Under the pieces are notes generated by a model that searched no databases, was not told the DNA's origin, and was given only the letters and a program-made list of their open reading frames with translations. Of a stretch of DNA of 64,000 nucleotides, positions 41,817 to 49,066 are shown piece after piece. The DNA is from Verrucomicrobiota bacterium (GTDB lineage: Bacteria; Verrucomicrobiota; Verrucomicrobiia; Limisphaerales; JAEYXS01): contig JAEYXS010000035.1 of assembly GCA_023431185.1 (NCBI GenBank), positions 1 through 64,000 on the forward strand, given 5' to 3'. The first letter of the stretch is position 1. Each line of letters opens with the position of its first letter. The translations under genes and the position numbers were made by a program.

Positions 41817-41846
41817 GGAGCGTCTCACCAGAGACGCTCCTTTTTT
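41817..41846 (+). terminator. Rho-independent terminator after DUF1080 gene
   Basis: GGAGCGTCTC pairs perfectly with GAGACGCTCC across loop ACCA and is followed by TTTTTT. The T-run directly abuts the first base of the mosaic palindromic element that begins at 41847. Confidence 0.92.
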
Positions 41847-41960
41847 GTAGCGCAGGTTGGCAACCTGCTGTGTCGCCGACTGGCAGTCGGCAGGCATCCG
41901 CATATTTCGCGTCTCGCAGATTACCAATCTGCGACACAGCAGACTGCCAGTCTGCGCTAC
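41847..41960 (-). repeat. Family-1 four-hairpin mosaic element, copy B
   Basis: A 114-bp element bounded by GTAGCGCAG (41847-41855) and CTGCGCTAC (41952-41960). It contains four hairpins: GCAGGTT/AACCTGC (41852-41868), GCCGACT/AGTCGGC (41875-41891), CGCAGATT/AATCTGCG (41915-41933) and GCAGACT/AGTCTGC (41939-41955). In reverse orientation it aligns with copy A through all four hairpins; copy A has about 22 extra bases between hairpins 3 and 4. It lies between a terminator and the stop codon of the convergent methyltransferase-glycosyltransferase gene, 4 nt away. Confidence 0.9.
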
Positions 41961-41964
41961 TGTA

Positions 41965-43359
41965 TCACGCGAAAAACTTCAATCTTCTCGCCGCAAAAAT
42001 CACCATCCGCAGCAGCAGCCAGCCGTGGCTCCAGCGCTGGATATTCGTCTCCCCATACGTGCGCGCCTGATACCGGATGGGCAGGTCGATGATCCGCAGG
42101 TTCAGCTTGGCCGCACCGAAGAGCAGGTCGAAATCACCGAACGGATCGAAATCGCCGAAGTAATTCCGGTTCCGCGCGATCTCCTCGTAATCTTTGCGGA
42201 AGAGCACCTTCGTGCCGCAGAGCGTGTCCTTCAGGCGCTGGCCGAGCAGCCAGCTAAAGGCCAGGCCGAAGCAGTGGTTGGCGATCATGTTCAGGAACTG
42301 CATCGCCTCGTTCTCCATCGGATACACCAGCCGCACCCCGTTCACGAAATCCGCCGTGCCGCTCCGCGCCGCCTCATAAAACTTCGGCAACTCCTCCGGC
42401 GGCATCGTGAGATCGGCATCCAAGATGAACAGCAGCTCGCCCGTCGCGGCCGCGAACGCCTCCCGCACCGCACCGCCTTTGCCCGCGCTCTGCTGCTTGA
42501 GCACCTTGATGTTCCGCTGCGGATACTTCGCCGCCACACGGTGGATCTCCTCCCACGTGTTATCCTTCGAGTGGCCCTCGATGAAGATGATCTCCGTGCC
42601 CTTGCCCATCTCCGGCGTGCGCTGCACGGCGGCCTCGATGTTCCCTGCCTCGTTCCGCGCCGGGATGATGACGGAACAGGAGTACTGACGGCTGGCATCC
42701 ACCTGCGGCTTGGGCCGCGCCACCAGAAAGACCGTGAGACAAAGCGGCCGCAGCAACGGTGCGAGGAAACGGTTGAGCAACGGCCCAAGCAACGGCGTAT
42801 GCACCGGCCAGAGGATGCGTGCATCCTGCTTCACCACTTCCCAACCCGCCAGGTGCAGCAGGTTCCGCATGTCACCGCTGGAAAGCCAGTTCGGCTGCGG
42901 CATCGGCGCTTTTTCCCCGATGGCTTCCGCTGCGGACAGGATAGGCCGCCACACGTTGCTGAAGAAATTCAGCACGATGCGCGTACGCGGATGCGCGACC
43001 TTCTGCAACTGTTCCAAGACCACCTGCACATCCGGCAGGTCGTTCACGAGATCGGAGAGGATGATGTAATCGAACGGTTCCGCCGCCGTGAAGGCTGCGG
43101 CCTCCGCCACATGAAACTCGAGGCCGGGATGCCGCTGCCGGGCGAGCTCGATCATCTTGGGACTGAAATCGATCCCGACTCCGTGCGCGGGCTTCACCGC
43201 CGCCAGCAGATCGCCCACACCGCAACCCACTTCCAAAACACGAACGCCGGGGGGAATCAAAAAGGCGAAGTAACGCCGCAACAGCTCGTGATAATGACGG
43301 GACGTCTCACGCAGACGCGCCTCAGCACGTGCGTCGTAGAAATCCCGGCGGTTGATCAT
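41965..43359 (-). CDS. Methyltransferase-GT2 glycosyltransferase fusion
   Basis: A 464-residue two-domain protein. Residues 1-200 are a class I SAM methyltransferase (VRVLEVGCGVGDLLAAV motif I, FDYIILSDLVNDL). Residues 228-464 are a GT2 domain of the polyprenyl-phosphate sugar transferase type: CSVIIPARNEAGNIEAAV, EIIFIEGHSKDNT, LLFILDADLTMPPEEL with the DAD metal site, and GTKVLFRKD. It lacks the C-terminal membrane helices of many relatives. It probably loads a sugar onto a lipid carrier. It is divergent from a YfhO-like gene, which in Bacillus partners a similar GT2 (CsbB). Confidence 0.88.
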   Translation of the reverse strand: MINRRDFYDARAEARLRETSRHYHELLRRYFAFLIPPGVRVLEVGCGVGDLLAAVKPAHGVGIDFSPKMIELARQRHPGLEFHVAEAAAFTAAEPFDYIILSDLVNDLPDVQVVLEQLQKVAHPRTRIVLNFFSNVWRPILSAAEAIGEKAPMPQPNWLSSGDMRNLLHLAGWEVVKQDARILWPVHTPLLGPLLNRFLAPLLRPLCLTVFLVARPKPQVDASRQYSCSVIIPARNEAGNIEAAVQRTPEMGKGTEIIFIEGHSKDNTWEEIHRVAAKYPQRNIKVLKQQSAGKGGAVREAFAAATGELLFILDADLTMPPEELPKFYEAARSGTADFVNGVRLVYPMENEAMQFLNMIANHCFGLAFSWLLGQRLKDTLCGTKVLFRKDYEEIARNRNYFGDFDPFGDFDLLFGAAKLNLRIIDLPIRYQARTYGETNIQRWSHGWLLLRMVIFAARRLKFFA

Positions 43360-43469
43360 GCCCAGTCTGTTACGCGAAACCGCCCGCCAAGGCCAGCCTC
43401 AAAGGGAGCGCGCCCCACCGTTTATTCCAGGCTGACATCGCCCCCGCTCTCAGGCAACACTCATCGCCG

Positions 43470-45794
43470 ATGACCGAAGGTTCGCCACCGCCCGCTTTGC
43501 CCGCACGCCTCCTGGCGTGGGGACAGGCGCATCCGGCCGGTGCGTTCGGGGCCTTGCTCGCGCTCGCGCTCATCCTCACGCATCCCGGCATTTTCTTCGG
43601 CACGAAATCATTCTTCTTCCGGGATTACGGCGTGCTCGGTTACGGCTTCGTCCATCATTATCGCGAGGCGATCTTGTCCGGGGAACTGCCCCTCTGGAAT
43701 CCCTACAGTGATTGCGGCGCGCCCTTCCTCGCGCAATGGGGCACCATGGTGCTCTACCCGTTCAGCCTGCTCATGGTCATCCTGCCGATGCCGTGGTCAC
43801 TCGGCTTCTTCTGCCTCCTGCACTTCTGGATCGGCGGCATGGGCATGCGGAAACTGGCCATCGACCTGAAGCTCGGCCAGTTCGCGGCGGCCTTGGCGGG
43901 CGTGCTCTATATCTTCAATGGCGCGACGCTCTCCGGCCTCATGTGGCCGAACTACGCCGTGGTGCTGGGCTGGTTGCCGTGGGTGCTCTGGAGCTTGCGC
44001 CACGCCTGGACCAGCGGTGGCCGTTGGGTCTTGGGCGCGGCGGTCATCGGCACCATGCAGATGCTCTCCGGCGTGCCGGAGGTGATCCTGTTCACCTGGT
44101 TCATCGCGCTCCTGTGGCTGCTGGCGGATTGGTGGCACAGCGGACGTTCCTTGAAATTCTTCAGCCGCTTCGCCGGTGTGATCGTGCTGGTGAGCGGCTT
44201 GAGCGCCGCGCAATTGCTGCCCTTCTTCCAGACGTTGGACCTCTCCTATCGCACGGCGGGCTTCAGCACGAGCAACTGGTCCATCCCGCTCTCGGGCTGG
44301 GTGAATCTCTTCGTGCCGATGATCCGCCAGATCATGACGTTTCAGGGCACATTCTTCCAGGAAGGCCAGCAATTCATCAGCACCTATTACTGCGGCGCCA
44401 CGGTGCTGGTGCTCGCACTGGTGGCCGTGGCCCGGAGCGAACGCAAGCTGCGCTGGCTCTGGGCGGGCGTGGCCTTGCTGGGCATGGTATTGGCGATGGG
44501 CGGCAACCTGCCGGGCTACGAGGCCGTGCGCACCGCCATCCCCGTGTGGTCCCTCATCCGCTTCCCGGTGAAGTTCGTCTATCTCGCGATACCGGCCATC
44601 GTATTGCTCGCCGCGTTCGGCTGGCAGGCCATGGCGACGGGCCGCGCCGGTGAATCGCTGCGCGATAATAAAAAATTCGGCACCCTCATCGGTGGCGTAG
44701 CCGCACTGATGCTGGTGAGTGTGGGCATCGCCTACGCGTTCAAATCCGATTACGACAACTGGCCGGTCATCCGCAGCAACACACTCCTGCGCTACTTCGT
44801 CTTCATCGGAGCCATGATGTTGCTGCGTTTCATTTTGCTGGAAGCCGACGCGCTGCGTCGGCGTGGTTTGCAACTGGCCTTGCTCGCCCTGCTCATCGGC
44901 GATGCGTGCCTGCATTACCCCAAGCTGAACCCGACCTTGCCCGCACGCGTGTTCACCGCGAACGCCGTGCGCGAAGCGCATCAGCTCCCCGCTGTGAAGC
45001 CGGAGGATTTCTACCGTGTCTTCATCACACCGAAGGCGGAAGGCGTGCTGCTCATGAGCACCATCCCGGATTTTGAGAACGAGTTCTTCGGGCGACGCCT
45101 GGCCCTGTGGTCCAATCTGAACCTGCTGGATGGCATGCCCAAGGTGAACGGCTCCTCCACCCTGCCCCTCAAGTGGCAGAAGGAAGTGGAGGATAAGCTC
45201 TACGCGATGACGAACACACCACCACCCGCAGGGTTGCTGGATTTCCTCGGCGCACGGCATGAGACATCCGCGAAATCAGCCGTGGAATGGACACCACGCA
45301 CAAACGCCCTGCCGCTGGTGACGGCGGGGCAAGCGGTCCGTTTCGGTGAGGAGCGCGAGGTGATGCGACAGATCACCTCTGCGGCTTTCAATCCCAGCCA
45401 AGAAGTGTGGCTTGCGAGCCGGACAGGATATGACCGCTGGCCAGAGGTGCCCGTAGAGGCAAAGGTTCGCGATCTCATCATCCGCCCGCACGAGATCACT
45501 TTCACCGTGGAAGCCGACACCGACACCGTGGCGGTGATCGCGCAATCATGGCACCCGGCTTGGCGGGCAGAAGTAGATGGACGGGACATCAGTAGTCAGA
45601 TCCATCGGGCCAACCACGCTTTTCAAGCTATCGTAGTGCCCCGCGGAACTACCAATGTGCGGCTCTCCTATCATGACCACTCTTATTTACTGGGGCGCAC
45701 GCTGTCTCTGATGACCATCATATTCATGATTTGCCGCTGCTTCCCGCTGCGTCTTAAACCTCGGCCAACAAATCCCACACTCACCACTTCGTGA
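43470..45794 (+). CDS. YfhO-like membrane protein
   Basis: A 774-residue polytopic protein with about 12-13 membrane segments in residues 15-480, followed by a roughly 290-residue extracytoplasmic domain and one last hydrophobic segment near the C-terminus (TLSLMTIIFMICRCF). The early block GYGFVHHYREAILSGELPLWNPY is the typical GT-C-like first loop, in which acidic residues bind the lipid-linked sugar. In Bacillus, YfhO transfers sugars from a lipid carrier outside the membrane. The final codons overlap the next gene by 4 nt (GTGA). Confidence 0.8.
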   Translation: MTEGSPPPALPARLLAWGQAHPAGAFGALLALALILTHPGIFFGTKSFFFRDYGVLGYGFVHHYREAILSGELPLWNPYSDCGAPFLAQWGTMVLYPFSLLMVILPMPWSLGFFCLLHFWIGGMGMRKLAIDLKLGQFAAALAGVLYIFNGATLSGLMWPNYAVVLGWLPWVLWSLRHAWTSGGRWVLGAAVIGTMQMLSGVPEVILFTWFIALLWLLADWWHSGRSLKFFSRFAGVIVLVSGLSAAQLLPFFQTLDLSYRTAGFSTSNWSIPLSGWVNLFVPMIRQIMTFQGTFFQEGQQFISTYYCGATVLVLALVAVARSERKLRWLWAGVALLGMVLAMGGNLPGYEAVRTAIPVWSLIRFPVKFVYLAIPAIVLLAAFGWQAMATGRAGESLRDNKKFGTLIGGVAALMLVSVGIAYAFKSDYDNWPVIRSNTLLRYFVFIGAMMLLRFILLEADALRRRGLQLALLALLIGDACLHYPKLNPTLPARVFTANAVREAHQLPAVKPEDFYRVFITPKAEGVLLMSTIPDFENEFFGRRLALWSNLNLLDGMPKVNGSSTLPLKWQKEVEDKLYAMTNTPPPAGLLDFLGARHETSAKSAVEWTPRTNALPLVTAGQAVRFGEEREVMRQITSAAFNPSQEVWLASRTGYDRWPEVPVEAKVRDLIIRPHEITFTVEADTDTVAVIAQSWHPAWRAEVDGRDISSQIHRANHAFQAIVVPRGTTNVRLSYHDHSYLLGRTLSLMTIIFMICRCFPLRLKPRPTNPTLTTS

Positions 45795-46186
45795 ATCCAG
45801 CGGCTTTAGATAAAATCCAGCAACTCCACCGCGAACTGGAGCGCTGGTGCAGTGCATGGGGGCTATACCGCCTGTCGCGCGAGGCGAAGATTTCCTTCTC
45901 CGATCAGCTCGGGCTGGCCCTGGGGAAGTGCGATCCGAAGAGCGGCCAGATACTCCTGAACGGCGTGCTGCTCTTGCCGGAGAATGAGAAGCTGTTGTTT
46001 GAAACCCTGTGCCATGAGGCCGCGCATATCACGGCGCATCTGCGCTACGGCCCGGCCATCGAGGAACACGGCGTGGAATGGCAGGAGTATATGGAGAAGG
46101 CGGGCTTCGTGCCGCGCCCGGTCATCCAGCAGGAAGAAGTGTTCGGGCTGGCGGTGTCGGTGCGAGGGGATTTCGGGAAAGGGTAA
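45791..46186 (+). CDS. SprT-like zinc metalloprotein
   Basis: A 131-residue protein with GTG start overlapping the YfhO stop. CHEAAHI at residues 74-80 is the HExxH zinc site, and His93 in EEHGVEWQEY is the likely third ligand. The family resembles the protease domain of Spartan, which cleaves DNA-protein crosslinks; the bacterial SprT role is uncertain. The zinc-ribbon C-terminus of some SprT proteins is absent. The coupling to the YfhO gene is probably positional only. Confidence 0.82.
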   Translation: MNPAALDKIQQLHRELERWCSAWGLYRLSREAKISFSDQLGLALGKCDPKSGQILLNGVLLLPENEKLLFETLCHEAAHITAHLRYGPAIEEHGVEWQEYMEKAGFVPRPVIQQEEVFGLAVSVRGDFGKG

Positions 46187-46246
46187 GCGCTCATTCAAAA
46201 CTAACGGCAGTAACCTGATACCAACCTATCAGCCCTTGTTAAAAGC

Positions 46247-46888
46247 ATGACCGATTCAAAATCACATCCGGAGAAATGGCGGCAAATCGTTGCCGAAACG
46301 ATTTACTATTATGATCGTCTGCCGGAAAGATCGGCCGAAAGAGAAGCTTTTTTCCGCTTAGAATTCGAGCAGATACGGAAGAAGTTTGGGACCACCTACC
46401 AGGAGATCATCGCGCATCTGTCACAGAAAGATTCTTACGATGCCTGCCAGGCGTTACTCACGGCAATCAGCTGGAAAATCTATCAGCATGAACCCATGAC
46501 TCCCATCGAATTGGGTCTGATGGGGGTTTATGGCTTGAACACGGAAGTGAACAACGGCGGATTCCATCAATATTTCTTCAATTCGGCAGGTGATGACTGG
46601 CCGTTCGTTCTTTGGATGTTAGAGGAGGCCCAGGACAAACCCGGATTCCAAAGATTCAAACAGGTGCTTTCCATTTTTCCCGGCGGGCACCCTGCCACCA
46701 TCCGGAAACAACGATGGCGGCAACTGGAGGAATTGGAGAAATGGCCCTGGCGAAGCTGGCTTTCGGAACGCCACTTTGACAAGCACTCCAAATCTTATTA
46801 CGCCGAGCAATACCCCAAGAACGAATTGTTTTGGAGGTTGGTCAAGGAACGGTTGCCTTTGGTGGAGTTCCAGTTACCCGGGCTTTGA
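46247..46888 (+). CDS. DUF4375 domain protein
   Basis: A cytoplasmic protein of 213 residues. The central block MGVYGLNTEVNNGGFHQYFFNS, followed by AGDDWPF, is the DUF4375 (DMP19-like) signature. The function of the family is unknown. The N-terminal 70 residues are helical and charged. It has lower GC than its neighbours, which may point to transfer. It is convergent with the response regulator gene. Confidence 0.78.
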   Translation: MTDSKSHPEKWRQIVAETIYYYDRLPERSAEREAFFRLEFEQIRKKFGTTYQEIIAHLSQKDSYDACQALLTAISWKIYQHEPMTPIELGLMGVYGLNTEVNNGGFHQYFFNSAGDDWPFVLWMLEEAQDKPGFQRFKQVLSIFPGGHPATIRKQRWRQLEELEKWPWRSWLSERHFDKHSKSYYAEQYPKNELFWRLVKERLPLVEFQLPGL

Positions 46889-46920
46889 GCACTGTCCGCA
46901 CTTCCCCACCATGATCAGGA

Positions 46921-48006
46921 TCACGTCGCCGGAATACTCTGCAACCGCTGGTAATTCTCCACGGCGGCGGCGGCGAGGAGGGAGAGGGATTCCACGGATT
47001 GCTGCAGGATGGGATCGAACGGCACCACCTTGCCTTCCAGATTCTGCGCGTTGATGAGCTGCAGCACACCGATGACTTCATGCTGCTCGTTGAGCAGCGG
47101 CGCAGTCAGGAAAGATTGGGAGCGGTAGCCCGTGCGTTGATCAAACTCGCGCGTCCCGCGAAAATCGAAGCCCTCCACATGATACGCATCCGCGATGTTC
47201 ACGGACTTGCCAGTCAAGGCCACGTGACAGGCCACCTGATGGTGGTTCGGCTTGCCCGTCTCCGGATCATAGAGATTGAGCGGCGGAAACTTGATGGGGT
47301 TGCCCGTGCTGCCGCCCAAATTGATCTTCAGCGAATCATTCCGCACGAGGGCGAAGTTCAGGAACTTGTCCGCAAAGCGCAGATAGAGCGTGCCGGCATC
47401 CGCGCGGCAGATGGATTTGGCCTCGATGAGGATCTTCTCCAGCAGTTTGTCGTAATCCGGCTCGCGCATGAGGGCGAGACCGATGGGGATGACGACGTTC
47501 ACGAGGCGGTCCGTGTGTTCCATCTCCGCCTGGAGCTGCAAAAGATGCTTGGCCTCCTGCTCGCGCAAGCGGCGATTCTCCAGGCAGGCATCAATACGCG
47601 CCCGGAGCAAAACAGGGTCGAACGGGCTGGAAAGGATGTCCGCCGCACCCAGCTCGATGCAAGTGGCGACCGACTCGGCCTCGTCCAGGCCCGAGATCAT
47701 GATGACGGGGATATCCTTCGTCTCCGTATCATCCTTCAACGTGCGGAGGACCTCCTCGCCCGTCATACCGGGCATCATGGTATCCAGCAGGATGAGGTCA
47801 AAGTGTTCCCGGTGAACGAGTTCCAGCGATTTCGGACCATCCTCGACGGTCTCCACCTCGTAACCGTTATCCCGGAGACGCTGGGCCAGCCGCGAGCGGT
47901 TCAACTGGTTGTCATCGACAATCAGCAGACGCCCGCCGAAGCGGGTGGCGGTCTTCCGCACGGGTTGACTGGCGGCAGAATTCATCGTTAACAGGGCCTT
48001 GGCCAT
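46921..48006 (-). CDS. Response regulator with GAF domain
   Basis: A protein of about 361 residues. A CheY-like receiver occupies the first 130 residues (LLIVDDNQLNRSRLAQRL, DLILLDTMMPGMTGEEV with phospho-acceptor Asp, VIMISG). A helical linker (LREQEAKHLLQLQAEMEHTD) leads to a GAF domain (ICRADAGTLYLRFADKFLNFA, SFLTAPLLNEQHEVIGVLQLIN). No output effector such as a GGDEF or phosphatase domain follows, so it may act by protein contact. The start could be 48006, 48069 or 47985; no clear ribosome site decides it. Confidence 0.85.
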   Translation of the reverse strand: MAKALLTMNSAASQPVRKTATRFGGRLLIVDDNQLNRSRLAQRLRDNGYEVETVEDGPKSLELVHREHFDLILLDTMMPGMTGEEVLRTLKDDTETKDIPVIMISGLDEAESVATCIELGAADILSSPFDPVLLRARIDACLENRRLREQEAKHLLQLQAEMEHTDRLVNVVIPIGLALMREPDYDKLLEKILIEAKSICRADAGTLYLRFADKFLNFALVRNDSLKINLGGSTGNPIKFPPLNLYDPETGKPNHHQVACHVALTGKSVNIADAYHVEGFDFRGTREFDQRTGYRSQSFLTAPLLNEQHEVIGVLQLINAQNLEGKVVPFDPILQQSVESLSLLAAAAVENYQRLQSIPAT

Positions 48007-48223
48007 GGATATTGCCACAGTCCCCCGGAAAAAAGGGAGCAAAATCCGGTGGGTTCGCAAAAAAGACATGGCTTGGATTCTGCTGCCAGTCAGGGGAACC
48101 GATGGCTGGCGCTGAAAAATGTAACAAAGCAGGGCCTAATAAGCCATTGACGCTGGGTCCGGGACGGGGTAGTTATAGGAATCAAATAGGCAGGGAAACT
48201 TGTCTAAGTATCGGAGTCTCATT

Positions 48224-48991
48224 ATGAAACCATTTTCGTTCCTCAAGATTTCGGCCAGTCTGGTGGCCTTCGCCGCTCTCTTGTCAGCCACTGTCGTGCA
48301 GGCCGCCAATCCCGGCGCTGCCGATCTGACCCCCGGTGTGGCGAAGATCGTTGAGTTCAAGGGCACCGTGACCTTCGTGAAGGATGGCAAAACGCAGCCG
48401 TTGATGAAGGGTGACACCCTGGGTGAAAAAGACACCATCATCACCCAAGGCGTCGGCTCCGAGGTCAAACTGGATTTGGGCGATAACGGCGGTGAACTTA
48501 ACGTCACGGCCGACACCACGGTGGTGATCGAGACGTTGAAGGTCAACAAGAACAAGGATGCCGAAACCAAGCTGGACCTGAAGAAGGGCGGCCTGATCGG
48601 CAACGTGAAGAAACTTTCCAAAGCTTCCAATTTTGAAGTGAAGCACGCCGAAGGCGTCGCCGGTATCCGGGGCACGCTCTGGGCGGTTCTGCCCGGCCAA
48701 GGCGTCATCTGCCTCGAAGGTTCTGTGCTGGTGACGTTCGTGGTGAACGGGGTGGCGCTGCCGCCGATCACCCTCGGGCCCGGCCAGATGGTGAGCCCGC
48801 CGAGAAATGGCCAACCGCCCGTCGTTTTCGATGTCCCTCCGGTCCTCCAAACCCTTGTGCGGCGGTACGTGACCTTGACTAACAATCAGGGTGATGGTCG
48901 CGGCGGTGGCCGCCGTGACGTCCGTGTCATCGTGAGCGCCTTCGCCGGCCAGGAAGACCCGGGTCCGGGCAACGATAATCAAGATAACTAG
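48224..48991 (+). CDS. Secreted FecR-domain protein
   Basis: A 255-residue exported protein. The start at 48224 has CGGAG 8 nt upstream and gives a signal peptide (FLKISASLVAFAALLSATVVQA). The FecR domain follows: IVEFKGTVTFVKDGKTQPL, KGDTLGEKDTIITQGVGSEV and ASNFEVKHAEGVAGIRGT. The C-terminal 40 residues are disordered, with a Gly/Arg run. No sigma factor lies next to it, so it is not a classical iron-signalling FecR. A CHASE2-cyclase gene follows after a terminator. Confidence 0.87.
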   Translation: MKPFSFLKISASLVAFAALLSATVVQAANPGAADLTPGVAKIVEFKGTVTFVKDGKTQPLMKGDTLGEKDTIITQGVGSEVKLDLGDNGGELNVTADTTVVIETLKVNKNKDAETKLDLKKGGLIGNVKKLSKASNFEVKHAEGVAGIRGTLWAVLPGQGVICLEGSVLVTFVVNGVALPPITLGPGQMVSPPRNGQPPVVFDVPPVLQTLVRRYVTLTNNQGDGRGGGRRDVRVIVSAFAGQEDPGPGNDNQDN

Positions 48992-49012
48992 TAATCCTGG
49001 TTTTACTTTCGC

Positions 49013-49051
49013 AAAACCCCAGAGCGACCTTGAGTTGCTCTGGGGTTTTTG
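49013..49051 (+). terminator. Rho-independent terminator after FecR gene
   Basis: AAAACCCCAGAGC (49013-49025) pairs with GCTCTGGGGTTTT (49037-49049) across an 11-nt loop, followed by more T. It ends 16 nt before the GTG start of the cyclase gene, so it can separate or attenuate the two genes. Confidence 0.88.
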
Positions 49052-49066
49052 TTTACCTAGCCGCCA

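Noticed and set aside
41857..43473. A 538-codon plus-strand ORF opposite the methyltransferase-glycosyltransferase gene
   Set aside because: It is the antisense of a gene with clear catalytic motifs, is very rich in His, Arg and Gln, and begins inside a palindromic repeat.
43797..45260. A 487-codon minus-strand ORF opposite the YfhO-like gene
   Set aside because: Highly biased (His, Gln, Glu, Ala) translation of the reverse strand of a membrane protein gene.
48147..48179. TTGACG/TATAGG promoter for the FecR gene
   Set aside because: The spacing between the boxes is about 21 nt, too long for a normal sigma-70 promoter.
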